The notes beneath the pieces are model-generated. The model made no database searches, was not told the origin of the DNA, and was given only the letters and a program-made list of their open reading frames with translations. This document shows, in pieces, positions 26,289-35,983 of a DNA stretch of 64,000 nt (the first letter of the stretch is position 1; every line of letters starts with the position of its first letter). Origin of the DNA: an uncultured Roseateles sp. GTDB taxonomy: Bacteria > Pseudomonadota > Gammaproteobacteria > Burkholderiales > Burkholderiaceae_C. The DNA is taken from NCBI RefSeq assembly GCF_963422335.1, contig NZ_OY729424.1, forward strand, positions 3,534,001-3,598,000, in the 5' to 3' direction. Position numbers and translations under genes: made by a program.

Positions 26289-27140
26289 TTGCTCAAACAA
26301 CGGATTGTCACGGCCGTGGTGCTTCTGGCGATCCTGCTGCCGGCGCTGTTCGCGGCCTCGCCCTGGCCTTTCGCCCTGCTCACCCTGGTGATGATTGCCG
26401 CCGCCGGTTGGGAATGGGCTCGACTCAACGGCCTGGCCGGCGCCGCTGCCCTGGCCTATGGCGGTCTGACCGCCGCCCTGTGCGCCGGCACCTTGCTCAG
26501 CGTCGGCCTGCATGCGATGCCGTCCTGGGTCTGGTGGGGCGTCAGCCTGGCCTGGGTGCTGGGCGGCGCCTATGCCTTGAGCCTAGGGCCGGCCGGCTGG
26601 CCTCGCCTTGGCAAGGCGCCGCGCCTGGCGCTGGGCCTGCTGTGCCTGTGGGCCGCCTGGCTGGCAATGGCCCAGGCCAAGGCGATGAGCATCAACTTCC
26701 TGCTGTCCATCTTCTGTCTGGTGTGGATGGCCGACATCGCCGCCTACTTCGGTGGCCGCACCTTCGGCAAGCGCAAGCTGGCGCCCGCCATCAGCCCCGG
26801 CAAGAGCTGGGAGGGCGTGTGGAGCGGCATGGCCGGCGTTTTTGCGCTGGCGCTGCTGTGGGCCTTTGTGATCGACCAGCAGATCGCCGTCGATGGGCCC
26901 AGCCTCTACCAGCTGCTGTTCGTCAAATTCGGCTGGCTGATTGCCCTGCTGGCCCTGCTGTTGCTCAGTGCGATGAGCGTGGTCGGTGATCTGTTCGAAT
27001 CGCTGATCAAGCGGGCCGTCGGCGCCAAGGACAGCAGCGGTCTGCTGCCAGGACACGGCGGCGTGCTCGACCGCGTCGACGCGCTGCTGCCGGTCTTCCC
27101 TTTGGCGATGGCCCTGGCCTCGCATTCCCGGTATTTCTGA
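26289..27140 (+). CDS. cdsA: Phosphatidate cytidylyltransferase (CDP-diglyceride synthase)
   Basis: 283 residues from TTG 26289, two bases after the uppS stop; no ATG fits, and a longer frame would read 39 residues through uppS. Eight or so hydrophobic helices span the protein. The family signature near the C-terminus is SVVGDLFESLIKRAVGAKDS followed by LLPGHGGVLDRVDALL. It makes CDP-diacylglycerol from phosphatidate and CTP at the inner membrane, the entry to all phospholipids. Confidence 0.94.
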   Translation: MLKQRIVTAVVLLAILLPALFAASPWPFALLTLVMIAAAGWEWARLNGLAGAAALAYGGLTAALCAGTLLSVGLHAMPSWVWWGVSLAWVLGGAYALSLGPAGWPRLGKAPRLALGLLCLWAAWLAMAQAKAMSINFLLSIFCLVWMADIAAYFGGRTFGKRKLAPAISPGKSWEGVWSGMAGVFALALLWAFVIDQQIAVDGPSLYQLLFVKFGWLIALLALLLLSAMSVVGDLFESLIKRAVGAKDSSGLLPGHGGVLDRVDALLPVFPLAMALASHSRYF

Positions 27141-27141
27141 C

Positions 27142-28341
27142 ATGAGCCTCTCCCCACAACGCCAACGCATCTGCGTGCTGGGCTCCACCGGCTCGGTGGG
27201 CGTCAACACGCTGGACGTGATCGCGCGCCATCCCGAGCGCTACGAGGTCTTCGCGCTCAGCGCGATGAGCCGCGTGGACGAGCTGTTGGCGCAAGTGCTG
27301 CAATGGAAGCCCCGCTTCGCGCTGATGCCCAACCCGCCGGCCGCGCGCCTCTTGCGCGAGCGCCTCGCCGAGCAGGGCTCGCGCACCGAGGTGCTGGACG
27401 GAGCATCGGCCCTGGCCGAGATCGCGGCCCACCCGGAAGTGGATGCGGTGATGGCGGCCATCGTCGGCGCCGCCGGGCTGGAGGCCTGCCTGGCCGCCGC
27501 CCGGGCCGGCAAGCGGCTGCTGCTGGCCAACAAGGAGGCGCTGGTGGTCGGTGGTGCGCTGTTCATGCAGGCGGTGGAGCAGGGCGGTGCGACCCTGCTG
27601 CCTATCGACAGCGAGCATTCGGCGATCTTTCAATGCCTGCCCGAGGACCGCAAGGCCTGGCCCCAGCGCATCGACCACATCGTGCTGACGGCCTCTGGCG
27701 GCCCGTTCCGCCAGCGCGATCCGGCCACCTTGCACACCATCACGCCCGAGCAGGCCTGCGCACATCCGAACTGGGTGATGGGGCGCAAGATCTCGGTCGA
27801 CTCGGCAACGATGATGAACAAGGCGCTGGAGGTGATAGAGGCGCGCTGGCTGTTCGGTCTGACGCCCGAGCAGATCAAGGTCGTGATCCACCCGCAAAGC
27901 ATCATCCACTCGATGGTCGTGTGCCGAGACAACTCGGTGCTGGCCCAGCTCGGCACACCGGACATGCGCGTGCCTATCGCCTTCGGCCTGTCCTTCCCCG
28001 AGCGGGTGGAGTCGGGTGCGAGCCGGCTGGACCTGCTGACCACGCCCGCACTCAGCTTCGAAACGCCCGACCATCAGCTGTTCCCCGGCCTGGCCCTGGC
28101 CTGGGCCGCGCTGGCCGCGCCCGAGGGCAGCACGGCGGTGCTGAACGCGGCCAACGAAGTCGGCGTGGCCGCCTTCCTGGAGCGCCAGATCCGCTTCGAC
28201 CAGATCCATCAGCTCAACGAGCAGACGCTGGCGGCCGTGCATCCCGAGGCCGGTGACACCCATTCGCTGGAGGGCCTGCTGGCGCTGGACCAGCGTGCCC
28301 GAGCACACGCGCAGCAACTGGCGCGAGGCCTGACCCCATGA
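27142..28341 (+). CDS. dxr: 1-deoxy-D-xylulose-5-phosphate reductoisomerase
   Basis: 399 residues. The NADPH loop VLGSTGSVGVNTLDVI is at the N-terminus, with LLLANKEALVVGG, the metal site region IDSEHSAIFQCL and the substrate loop TASGGPF. The segment HPNWVMGRKISVDSATMMNK is highly specific for Dxr. It makes MEP, the second step of the pathway in which ispG (2013) also acts. The stop overlaps the rseP start by 4 bp. Confidence 0.97.
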   Translation: MSLSPQRQRICVLGSTGSVGVNTLDVIARHPERYEVFALSAMSRVDELLAQVLQWKPRFALMPNPPAARLLRERLAEQGSRTEVLDGASALAEIAAHPEVDAVMAAIVGAAGLEACLAAARAGKRLLLANKEALVVGGALFMQAVEQGGATLLPIDSEHSAIFQCLPEDRKAWPQRIDHIVLTASGGPFRQRDPATLHTITPEQACAHPNWVMGRKISVDSATMMNKALEVIEARWLFGLTPEQIKVVIHPQSIIHSMVVCRDNSVLAQLGTPDMRVPIAFGLSFPERVESGASRLDLLTTPALSFETPDHQLFPGLALAWAALAAPEGSTAVLNAANEVGVAAFLERQIRFDQIHQLNEQTLAAVHPEAGDTHSLEGLLALDQRARAHAQQLARGLTP

Positions 28342-29705
28342 TCACCCTGCTGGCCTTTGTGCTGACCCTGGGCGTGCTGATCGTCGTGCATGAGTACGGC
28401 CACTACCGAGTCGCCCGGGCCTGCGGCGTCAAGGTGCTGCGCTTCTCGGTCGGCTTCGGTCAGGTGATCTGGCGTCGCCAGCGCAGCCCGTCCGATACCG
28501 AGTTCACATTGTGTGCACTGCCGCTGGGCGGCTATGTGCGCATGCTCGACGAGCGCGAGGGGCCGGTGCCCGAGAGCCTGCGCAGCCAGGCCTTCAACAA
28601 CAAGAGCCTGCGCCAGCGCACGGCCGTCGTGGCGGCCGGTCCGATCGCCAACCTGCTGCTGGCCATACTGCTGTATGCCTGCGCCAACTGGATAGGCCTG
28701 GACGAGCCCAAGGCCGTGCTCGGCTCGCCGGTGGCCGAGAGCCTGGCCCAGCGTGCCGGCATGCGCGCCGGCGACTGGGTGCAGGCGGGCTCCAGCGACG
28801 GCATGGCCTGGGAGGATGTGCGCTCGCTGCCCGAGCTGCGCTGGCAGCTGACCCGTGCGCTGAGCAAGGGCGAGCCGCTGCACCTGACCGTCACCGATCG
28901 CGATGGCCGCGGCCGCCGCACCCTCATGCTGGACACCGCCAGCCTGGCTGGCCAGGACCTAGACGCCGAGCTGCTGCGCAAGATCGGCCTGGGCGGCCCG
29001 TACAGCGAGCCGGTGCTGGGCGAGGTCAAGGTCGCAGGTCCGGCGGCCAAGGCGGGTCTGCGCGCCGGCGACCGCGTGCTGTCGGTCGATGGCGTGACGA
29101 TCAGCGACGCGGCCATGCTGCGCGAGCAGATCCGTCAATCACTGGACAAGGGCACGCCGCGCGAAATGCTCTGGCATGTGGAGCGGGCCGGTCAGGTGAT
29201 GGACCTGAATGTGCTACCGGTGGTGGCGCAGGACGGTACCCGGCAAATCGGCCGCATCGAGGCCTTTGTCGGCGCCGCGCCCGAAATCGTGACGGTCGAT
29301 TACGGCCCCGTGCAGGGCCTGCTCAGAGGAGCGGAGCGCACCTGGGACGTGTCCACGATGAGCCTGAAGATCTTCGGCCGCATGCTGATCGGCGAGGCTT
29401 CCTTGCGCAATCTCAGCGGCCCCATCACCATTGCCGACTACGCTGGCCAGTCCGTGCGGCTCGGAGTGTCTTATTATCTCGGCTTTCTCGCGATGGTGAG
29501 TGTCAGCCTGGGGGTGTTGAACCTGCTGCCTTTGCCCATGCTCGATGGGGGGCACCTCATGTATTATCTTTTCGAGGGAGTGACCGGCCGGCCGGTCTCC
29601 GAATGGTGGTTGAAGTGGCTGCAACGCACAGGTGCGTTCGTGATGCTGCTGATGATGTCACTGGCCCTTTCCAACGATGTGGCCCGCCTGATGGGCCTGC
29701 ACTGA
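28338..29705 (+). CDS. rseP: Site-2 metalloprotease RseP
   Basis: 455 residues. The zinc motif HEYGH lies in the first membrane helix (LIVVHEYGHYRVARACG) and the second metal site in NLLPLPMLDGGHLMYYL. Two PDZ domains lie between, in the periplasm (about residues 115-300; GPAAKAGLRAGDRVLSVDG). RseP cleaves the anti-sigma factor RseA inside the membrane in the sigma-E envelope stress pathway. bamA and skp, typical sigma-E-linked genes, come directly after it. Confidence 0.96.
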   Translation: MITLLAFVLTLGVLIVVHEYGHYRVARACGVKVLRFSVGFGQVIWRRQRSPSDTEFTLCALPLGGYVRMLDEREGPVPESLRSQAFNNKSLRQRTAVVAAGPIANLLLAILLYACANWIGLDEPKAVLGSPVAESLAQRAGMRAGDWVQAGSSDGMAWEDVRSLPELRWQLTRALSKGEPLHLTVTDRDGRGRRTLMLDTASLAGQDLDAELLRKIGLGGPYSEPVLGEVKVAGPAAKAGLRAGDRVLSVDGVTISDAAMLREQIRQSLDKGTPREMLWHVERAGQVMDLNVLPVVAQDGTRQIGRIEAFVGAAPEIVTVDYGPVQGLLRGAERTWDVSTMSLKIFGRMLIGEASLRNLSGPITIADYAGQSVRLGVSYYLGFLAMVSVSLGVLNLLPLPMLDGGHLMYYLFEGVTGRPVSEWWLKWLQRTGAFVMLLMMSLALSNDVARLMGLH

Positions 29706-29712
29706 TTACCTC

Positions 29713-32019
29713 ATGTCATCATCCTTTCGTTCCAGCACGCGCTTGCGCCCCGCTCTCCTGACTATCGCCCTTGCCGCTGCCCTGCAGTCCGGCAGCGCCT
29801 GGGCTGTGGACCCCTTTGTGTTGAAAGACATCCGTGTCGAGGGCCTGCAGCGCACCGATCCGGGCACGGTGTTCGCCTCGCTGCCCTTCCGCATCGGTGA
29901 CACCTACAGCGACGAAAAGGGTGCTGCCGCACTGCGCGCGCTGTTCGCCACCGGCCTGTTCAAGGATGTGCGCATCGCCATCGACGACACCTCGGTGGTC
30001 GTCTACATCGACGAACGCCCGGTGATTGCCAATGTCAGCTTCGTCGGCCTGAAGGAGTTCGACAACGAGGCGCTGACCAAGTCGCTGAAGGAAGTCGGCA
30101 TCGGCGAAGGCTTGCCCTTCGACAAGGCGCTGGCCGATCGCGCCGAGCAGGAATTGAAGCGCCAGTACCTGACCCGCAGCCTTTACGGCGCCGAGGTGGT
30201 GACGACCATCACCCCGATCGAGCGCAACCGCGTCAACGTCAGCTTCGCCGTCACCGAGGGCGAGCCGGCCAAGATCGGCCAGATCCGCATCCTGGGCAAC
30301 AAGGTGTTCTCCGAGTCCACGCTGACCGGCCTGCTGGAACAGACCAGCAGCGGCTGGCTGACCTGGTACACCAAGACCGACCGCTATTCGCGCTCCAAGC
30401 TCAACGCCGATCTGGAAACGCTGCGCTCCTACTACCTGAACCGCGGCTACCTGGAGTTCGCCGTCGAGTCGGCCCAGGTCACGATCTCGCCGGACAAGCA
30501 AAGCATCAATATCTCGATCACCGTCAACGAGGGTCAGCCCTACACGGTGACGGCGGTCAAGCTTGAAGGCGAGTACTTCGGCCGCGAGGACGACTTCAAG
30601 AGCCTGATCGCGCTGAAGCCCGGCCAGGCCTATCGCGGCGAGCTGGTGGCCAACACCACGCGCGCCTTCACCGATCTGTTCGGCTCCTACGGCTATGCCT
30701 TTGCCCGCGTCGAAAGCCGGCCCGAGATCGACCGTGCCACCGGCCAGGTGGTGGTGACCTTTGTCGCCGAGCCGCAGCGTCGCGTCTATGTGCGCCGCGT
30801 CAATGTGTCGGGCAACTCGCGCACCCGCGACGAGGTCGTGCGCCGCGAATTCCGCCAGTTCGAATCGGCCTGGTATGACGGCCAGCGCATCAAGCTGTCG
30901 ACCGACCGGGTCAATCGCCTGGGCTATTTCAGCGACGCCAATGTCGAGACCAACGAGGTCGCTGGCGCGCCGGACCAGGTGGACCTGACAGTCACCGTCA
31001 AGGAAAAGCCGACCGGCAACATCACCGTCGGTGCAGGCTATTCGAGCGCGCAGAAGCTCAGCTTCACCGGCTCGATCAAGCAGGACAACGTCTTCGGCTC
31101 GGGCCACTACCTGGGCATCGAGGTCAATACCGGCAAGACCGGCCGCGCGCTGGTGCTCAGCACCACCGACCCCTACTTCACCGTCGATGGCGTCTCGCGC
31201 ACTGTCGATCTGGGTTACCGCACCGTGCGCCCGTACAACAATCTCGGCGAAGAGTACGAGTACGTCACGCACAGCGCCGGCCTGAAGTTCGGCGTGCCCC
31301 TGTCCGAGTTCGACGTGGTGTTCCTGGGCCTGGGCTATGAGCGCACGTCCATCACCACCGACAAGGGCCTGCCGGAGAATCTGAACCGCTATCGTGAGCT
31401 TTTCGGCGCCACCAGCATCAGCTTCCCGCTGACCCTGGGATGGCAGCGCGATGAGCGTGACAGCCTGCTCTCGCCCACGGCCGGCAAGATGCAGCGCGTC
31501 AATCTGGAAATGAGCCCGGTCGGTGACGCGCGCTACGCCCGAGCCAACCTCCAGTACCAGCAGTACTTCCCGCTGTATGCCAAGTTCACCTGGGGCATCA
31601 ACGCCGAGCTGGGTTGGGGCAAGGGCCTGGGCGGCCGTCCCTACCCGGTGTTCAAGAACTTCCAGGGCGGCGGCCTGGGTTCGGTGCGCGTGTTCGAGCC
31701 CGGTACCCTGGGCCCGGTGGACATCACCAACTCCTACATCGGCGGCAACCGCCGCGTGAACGTCAACGCCGAGTTGTACATTCCGGTGCCTGGCACCGGC
31801 AACGACAAGACCTTCCGTCTGTTCGGTTTCTTCGACGCCGGCAATGTCTGGGCCGAGCATGAAAAGCTCAAGGCTTCGGACCTGCGCACGTCGGCTGGCG
31901 TGGGCATCAGCTGGATCTCGCCAATGGGACCGCTGAAGCTGAGCTGGGGCACGCCATTGCGCAAGAAGCCCACGGATAGAATCGAGAAACTCCAATTCCA
32001 GATCGGGACTGCATTCTGA
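29713..32019 (+). CDS. bamA: Outer membrane protein assembly factor BamA
   Basis: 768 residues. A signal peptide (cut after about Ala31, SGSAWA) precedes five POTRA domains (about residues 33-430) that start with FVLKDIRVEGLQRTDPGTVF. A C-terminal 16-strand barrel ends in the outer-membrane signature IEKLQFQIGTAF with a terminal Phe. The lid-locking motif VRGF appears as a diverged form around VRVFEPGTLGP. BamA inserts beta-barrel proteins; bamB at 5356 is its partner. The last base of the stop is the first base of the skp ATG. Confidence 0.97.
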   Translation: MSSSFRSSTRLRPALLTIALAAALQSGSAWAVDPFVLKDIRVEGLQRTDPGTVFASLPFRIGDTYSDEKGAAALRALFATGLFKDVRIAIDDTSVVVYIDERPVIANVSFVGLKEFDNEALTKSLKEVGIGEGLPFDKALADRAEQELKRQYLTRSLYGAEVVTTITPIERNRVNVSFAVTEGEPAKIGQIRILGNKVFSESTLTGLLEQTSSGWLTWYTKTDRYSRSKLNADLETLRSYYLNRGYLEFAVESAQVTISPDKQSINISITVNEGQPYTVTAVKLEGEYFGREDDFKSLIALKPGQAYRGELVANTTRAFTDLFGSYGYAFARVESRPEIDRATGQVVVTFVAEPQRRVYVRRVNVSGNSRTRDEVVRREFRQFESAWYDGQRIKLSTDRVNRLGYFSDANVETNEVAGAPDQVDLTVTVKEKPTGNITVGAGYSSAQKLSFTGSIKQDNVFGSGHYLGIEVNTGKTGRALVLSTTDPYFTVDGVSRTVDLGYRTVRPYNNLGEEYEYVTHSAGLKFGVPLSEFDVVFLGLGYERTSITTDKGLPENLNRYRELFGATSISFPLTLGWQRDERDSLLSPTAGKMQRVNLEMSPVGDARYARANLQYQQYFPLYAKFTWGINAELGWGKGLGGRPYPVFKNFQGGGLGSVRVFEPGTLGPVDITNSYIGGNRRVNVNAELYIPVPGTGNDKTFRLFGFFDAGNVWAEHEKLKASDLRTSAGVGISWISPMGPLKLSWGTPLRKKPTDRIEKLQFQIGTAF

Positions 32020-32534
32020 TGAAGAGCACGCTGCTGAAATCCTTGGCCCTTGCGGCCATGATGACCCTGCCCACGGTAGCCTTGCAAGCGCAAGAGCTGA
32101 AGATCGGCTATGTGAACAGCGAGCGGGTGCTGCGTGAAGCCAATCTGGCCAAAGCGGCGCAGCTGAAGCTGGAAGCCGAATTCAGCAAGCGCGAGAAGGA
32201 GCTCAAGGACGTCGAGAACCGTCTGCGCACCGCCGCTGAAAAGCTGGAAAAGGACGCGCCGACCCTGGCCGAGTCCGAGCGCAACCGCCGCCAGCGCGAT
32301 CTGGTCGAGCAGGACCGCGACCTGCAGCGCAAGCGCCGCGAGTGGCAGGAAGACCTGACCCAGCGCAAGAACGAAGAGTTGTCCGGCGTGGTTGATCGCG
32401 CCAACCGCGTCATCAAGCAGATCTTCGACAACGACAAGTACGACCTGATCGTGCAAGACGCCCTGCACGCCAGCAATCGCATCGACATCACCAAGAAGGT
32501 GATCGACCTGCTCAATGCCCAGGGTGGCAAGTGA
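32019..32534 (+). CDS. skp: Periplasmic chaperone Skp (OmpH family)
   Basis: 171 residues. The signal peptide is cleaved after about Ala24 (TVALQA), and the mature protein starts QELKIGYVNSERVLREAN. It continues as long Lys/Glu/Arg-rich coiled-coil tentacles (about residues 50-130). Skp keeps outer-membrane proteins soluble on the way to BamA, encoded just upstream. The pair bamA-skp, with a 1-bp overlap, followed by lpxD is the classical order. Confidence 0.95.
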   Translation: MKSTLLKSLALAAMMTLPTVALQAQELKIGYVNSERVLREANLAKAAQLKLEAEFSKREKELKDVENRLRTAAEKLEKDAPTLAESERNRRQRDLVEQDRDLQRKRREWQEDLTQRKNEELSGVVDRANRVIKQIFDNDKYDLIVQDALHASNRIDITKKVIDLLNAQGGK

Positions 32535-32543
32535 CCTGCTGCA

Positions 32544-33587
32544 GTGATTGAAGTCGAACTGGGTGAGCTGATCGCTGCCCTGGGCGGCGAATTGGTCGGC
32601 GCACCCGGTTCTGCCAGTGCCATCAAGCTTGCGCGCTTGGGCCCGCTGGAGTCGGCCGACGCGCAGACGCTGTCCTTTCTCTCCAACCCGCGCTACCAGT
32701 CGCAGCTGGCCACAACGCAGGCCGCCTGCGTGATCGTGGCGCCGGCCATGCGCGATGCCGCCGCCGCCCGAGGCGCGGCCATCGTCACCCCCGACCCCTA
32801 CCTGTACTTCGCCCGCTGCACCCAGTGGTGGGCGCAGCGCTTGCGCCCGTTGGCCGCTGCGCGCATCCATCCCTCGGCCGTGATCGATGCTTCGGCCGAG
32901 ATCGGCGAGGGCGTGGATATCGGCCCGCTGGCGGTGATCGAGGCCGGCGCGCGCATTGCCGCCGGTGCCCGCATCGGCGCGCACTGCGTGATCGGGGCGC
33001 GTGCTCAGGTGGGCGAGGGCAGCCGGCTGTCGCCCCGCGTCACCATTGGCTTTGATTGCGTGATCGGCCAGCGCTGCATCGTGCACAGCGGCGCCGTGAT
33101 CGGCGCGGACGGTTTTGGTTTCGCACCGACCGAAGGCCGCTGGGAAAAGATCGAACAACTCGGCGCCGTGCGCATAGGCAATGACGTCGAGATCGGCGCC
33201 AACAGCTGCATAGACCGCGGCGCGCTCGATGACACCGTGCTGGAAGACGGGGTCAAGCTCGACAACCTGGTGCAGATCGGCCACAACGTGAAGGTCGGTG
33301 CGCACACCGCGATGGCTGGCTGCGCCGGCGTGGCCGGCAGCGCCACCATCGGCGCGCACTGTACGGTCGGCGGCGGCGCCATCATCCTCGGCCATCTGAG
33401 CCTGGCCGACCACGTCCATGTGTCGGCGGCCACCGTGGTCACCCGCACCATCTCCAAGCCAGGACACTACAGCGGCGTGTTCCCGTTCGACGACAATGCG
33501 TCCTGGGAAAAGAACGCCGCCACACTCAGACAATTGCATGCATTGCGGGAACGCTTGCGCGCTCTCGAAAAGAAGAACTCACCATGA
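32544..33587 (+). CDS. lpxD: UDP-3-O-(3-hydroxyacyl)glucosamine N-acyltransferase
   Basis: 347 residues with GTG start at 32544. An N-terminal uridine-binding domain (about 1-100) is followed by a left-handed beta-helix of hexapeptide repeats (IGEGVDIGPLAVIEAGARIA and so on). The catalytic His is in LVQIGHNVKVGAHTAMAGC. It adds the second acyl chain in lipid A synthesis. The stop overlaps the fabZ ATG (ATGA). Confidence 0.96.
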   Translation: MIEVELGELIAALGGELVGAPGSASAIKLARLGPLESADAQTLSFLSNPRYQSQLATTQAACVIVAPAMRDAAAARGAAIVTPDPYLYFARCTQWWAQRLRPLAAARIHPSAVIDASAEIGEGVDIGPLAVIEAGARIAAGARIGAHCVIGARAQVGEGSRLSPRVTIGFDCVIGQRCIVHSGAVIGADGFGFAPTEGRWEKIEQLGAVRIGNDVEIGANSCIDRGALDDTVLEDGVKLDNLVQIGHNVKVGAHTAMAGCAGVAGSATIGAHCTVGGGAIILGHLSLADHVHVSAATVVTRTISKPGHYSGVFPFDDNASWEKNAATLRQLHALRERLRALEKKNSP

Positions 33588-34027
33588 TGGACATACACGA
33601 AATCATCAAGCGCCTGCCGCATCGCTACCCGATGCTGCTGGTGGACCGCGTGCTGGAGCTGAACAAGGGCGTGAGCATCCGCGCCATCAAGAACGTCACC
33701 ATCAACGAGCACTTCTTCACCGGCCACTATCCGAACCGCCCGGTCATGCCCGGCGTGCTGATGATCGAGGCGCTGGCCCAGGCCGCCGCTATCCTGGCTG
33801 TGGAGTCGGCCGGTGCAGTGCTCGACGACAAGACCGTTTACTACTTCGTCGGCATCGACAACGCCCGCTTCAAGCGCCCGGTCGAGCCCGGTGACCAGCT
33901 GACGCTGGAAGTGACGCTGGGCCGCGCCAAGGCCGGCATCTTCAAGTTCAGCGCCCGTGCGCTGGTTGGCGAGGAGCTGGCCGTCGAGGCCGAGCTGATC
34001 TGCGCGATGCGCCGTATCGAGTCCTGA
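33584..34027 (+). CDS. fabZ: 3-hydroxyacyl-ACP dehydratase FabZ
   Basis: 147 residues. The hot-dog fold active site is visible as LPHRYPMLLVDRVLE (catalytic His) and HYPNRPVMPGVLMIEALAQA (catalytic Glu). FabZ dehydrates 3-hydroxyacyl-ACP in fatty acid elongation and competes with LpxA and LpxD for this pool, which explains its place between them. A second ATG directly follows the first. lpxA begins 13 bp later. Confidence 0.96.
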   Translation: MMDIHEIIKRLPHRYPMLLVDRVLELNKGVSIRAIKNVTINEHFFTGHYPNRPVMPGVLMIEALAQAAAILAVESAGAVLDDKTVYYFVGIDNARFKRPVEPGDQLTLEVTLGRAKAGIFKFSARALVGEELAVEAELICAMRRIES

Positions 34028-34040
34028 AGCGGAGCCAGCC

Positions 34041-34829
34041 ATGGCCCAGATCCATCCCACCGCCCTGGTCGACCCCAAGGCCCAGCTCGATGAGTCGGTG
34101 ACCGTTGGCGCCTACACGCTGATCGGTCCCGATGTGCAGATTGCCGCGGGCACCACCGTCGGTCCGCACTGCGTGATCGAGGGCCACACCCGCATCGGCC
34201 GCGACAACCGCATCTTCCAGTTCGGCTCCATCGGCGCCGCGCCGCAGGACAAGAAGTACGCCGGCGAGCCGACCGAGCTGGTGATAGGCGACCGCAACAC
34301 CATTCGCGAGTTCTGCACCTTCAACCGGGGCACGGCCCAGGACGGCGGCGTGACCCGCATCGGCGACGACAACTGGCTGATGGCCTATGTGCACATCGCG
34401 CACGACTGCACCGTCGGCAACAAGACCATCTTCGCCAACAACGCCCAACTGGCCGGCCACGTCGAGGTCGGCGACTGGGTGATCTTTGGCGGCTTCACCG
34501 TCGTGCACCAGTTCGTCAAGTTCGGCGCCCACTGCATGACCAGCATGGGCAGCATCGTGTTCCAGGACGTGCCGCCCTTTGTGATGGCCTCGGGCAACAC
34601 GGCCCAGGCCACCGGCCTGAACACCGAAGGGCTGAAGCGCCGCGGCTTCGCGCCCGAGCGCATCGGCGTCGTCAAGCAGATGTACCGCAGCCTCTACCGC
34701 AAGGGCCTGACGCTGGACCAGGCCAAGGCCGAGATCGCCGCCCAGCGCGAGGCCGTGCCCGAGGCCGCCGGCGATGTGGACCTGATGCTGGACTTCCTGA
34801 CCGCCTCGACGCGCGGCATCGTGCGTTAA
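34041..34829 (+). CDS. lpxA: Acyl-ACP--UDP-N-acetylglucosamine O-acyltransferase
   Basis: 262 residues. Hexapeptide beta-helix repeats start at IHPTALVDPKAQLDESVTVG. The catalytic His lies in MAYVHIAHDCTVGNKTIF, and the C-terminal helical domain has GLNTEGLKRRGFAPERIGVV. It carries out the first acylation of lipid A synthesis. A GAGC-rich site precedes the ATG, and lpxB follows 2 bp after the stop. Confidence 0.97.
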   Translation: MAQIHPTALVDPKAQLDESVTVGAYTLIGPDVQIAAGTTVGPHCVIEGHTRIGRDNRIFQFGSIGAAPQDKKYAGEPTELVIGDRNTIREFCTFNRGTAQDGGVTRIGDDNWLMAYVHIAHDCTVGNKTIFANNAQLAGHVEVGDWVIFGGFTVVHQFVKFGAHCMTSMGSIVFQDVPPFVMASGNTAQATGLNTEGLKRRGFAPERIGVVKQMYRSLYRKGLTLDQAKAEIAAQREAVPEAAGDVDLMLDFLTASTRGIVR

Positions 34830-34831
34830 CG

Positions 34832-35983
34832 ATGGAAACCACTGCGCCACGTTTGGCGATGGTCGCCGGCGAGGCGTCCGGTGACCTGCTGGCCGGCCTG
34901 CTGCTCGGTGGCCTGCGTGCCCGCTGGCCCGGCCTGACGGCCCAGGGCATAGGCGGGCCCAGGATGGCCGCCCAGGGCTTCGAGGCCTGGTGGCCGCACC
35001 ACAAGCTGTCGGTGTTCGGCTATGTCGACGCCCTGCTGCACTACCGCGAGATCATGGGCATACGCGATCAGCTGGCCCAGCGCCTGCTGGCCGACAAGCC
35101 CGACATCTTCATCGGCGTCGATGCCCCCGACTTCAATTTCGGCCTGGAGCTGAAGCTGCGCGAGGCCGGCGTCAAGACGGTGCACTTCGTCTGTCCGTCG
35201 ATCTGGGCCTGGCGCGGTGAGCGGGTGCAGAAGATCGCCCGCGCGGTGGACCATGTGCTGTGCCTGTTCCCGTTCGAGCCGGCCCTGCTGCAGCAGCACG
35301 GCATTGCCGCCACCTATGTCGGCCATCCGCTGGCCGATGCGATTCCGCTGGAGCCGCCCAGGGCCGCCAGCCGCAAGGCACTGGGGCTGAAGGACAGCGA
35401 CACCGTCGTCGCCCTGCTACCCGGCAGCCGCAAGAGCGAGACCCGTTTCATCGCCCAGCCCTTGCTGCAGGCCGCCGCGCTGCTGCAGCTGGCGCGGCCG
35501 GAGCTGCGCTTCGTGATGCCGGTGGCCCCTGGCTTGGCCGAGCTGATCACCCCGTTGGTGCAGCGCTTCGCGCCGAACGTGAACCTGCAACAGCTGGACG
35601 GTCGTTCGCACGAGGCCCTGGCCGCTTGCGACATCACCCTGGTGGCCAGCGGCACCGCCACCCTGGAGGCCGCGCTGTTCAAGCGCCCCATGGTCATTGC
35701 CTACCGCATGCACTGGCTGAACTGGCTGCGCATACGCGGCCGGCGCTACCAGCCCTGGGTGGGCCTGCCCAATGTGCTGGCCCGCGAATTCCTGGTGCCC
35801 GAGCTGCTGCAGGACGACTGCACACCCGAGGCCTTGGCCGCCGCGGCCCTCTCCTGGCTGGACGATCCGGCGCGCTGCGAAGCGGTGCAGGCCCGCTTCA
35901 TGGAACAACACCAGCTCTTGCGCTGCAATACCGCCCAGATTGCCACCGATGCCATCGCGAAAATCCTCAACAGCAAAGCCTGA
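34832..35983 (+). CDS. lpxB: Lipid-A-disaccharide synthase
   Basis: 383 residues, a GT-B glycosyltransferase (family 19). It begins LAMVAGEASGDLLAGLLL and contains FIGVDAPDFNFGLELKLR, CPSIWAWRGERVQKI and the nucleotide-binding ALLPGSRKSET. Near the C-terminus is LVASGTATLEAALFKRPMVI. It joins UDP-diacylglucosamine and lipid X. The end overlaps rnhB by 35 bp. Confidence 0.96.
   Translation: METTAPRLAMVAGEASGDLLAGLLLGGLRARWPGLTAQGIGGPRMAAQGFEAWWPHHKLSVFGYVDALLHYREIMGIRDQLAQRLLADKPDIFIGVDAPDFNFGLELKLREAGVKTVHFVCPSIWAWRGERVQKIARAVDHVLCLFPFEPALLQQHGIAATYVGHPLADAIPLEPPRAASRKALGLKDSDTVVALLPGSRKSETRFIAQPLLQAAALLQLARPELRFVMPVAPGLAELITPLVQRFAPNVNLQQLDGRSHEALAACDITLVASGTATLEAALFKRPMVIAYRMHWLNWLRIRGRRYQPWVGLPNVLAREFLVPELLQDDCTPEALAAAALSWLDDPARCEAVQARFMEQHQLLRCNTAQIATDAIAKILNSKA

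Noticed and set aside
29719..31995. 758-codon minus-strand frame across bamA
   Set aside because: Shadow of bamA; the plus-strand protein has a signal peptide, POTRA domains and barrel end, while the antisense product resembles nothing.
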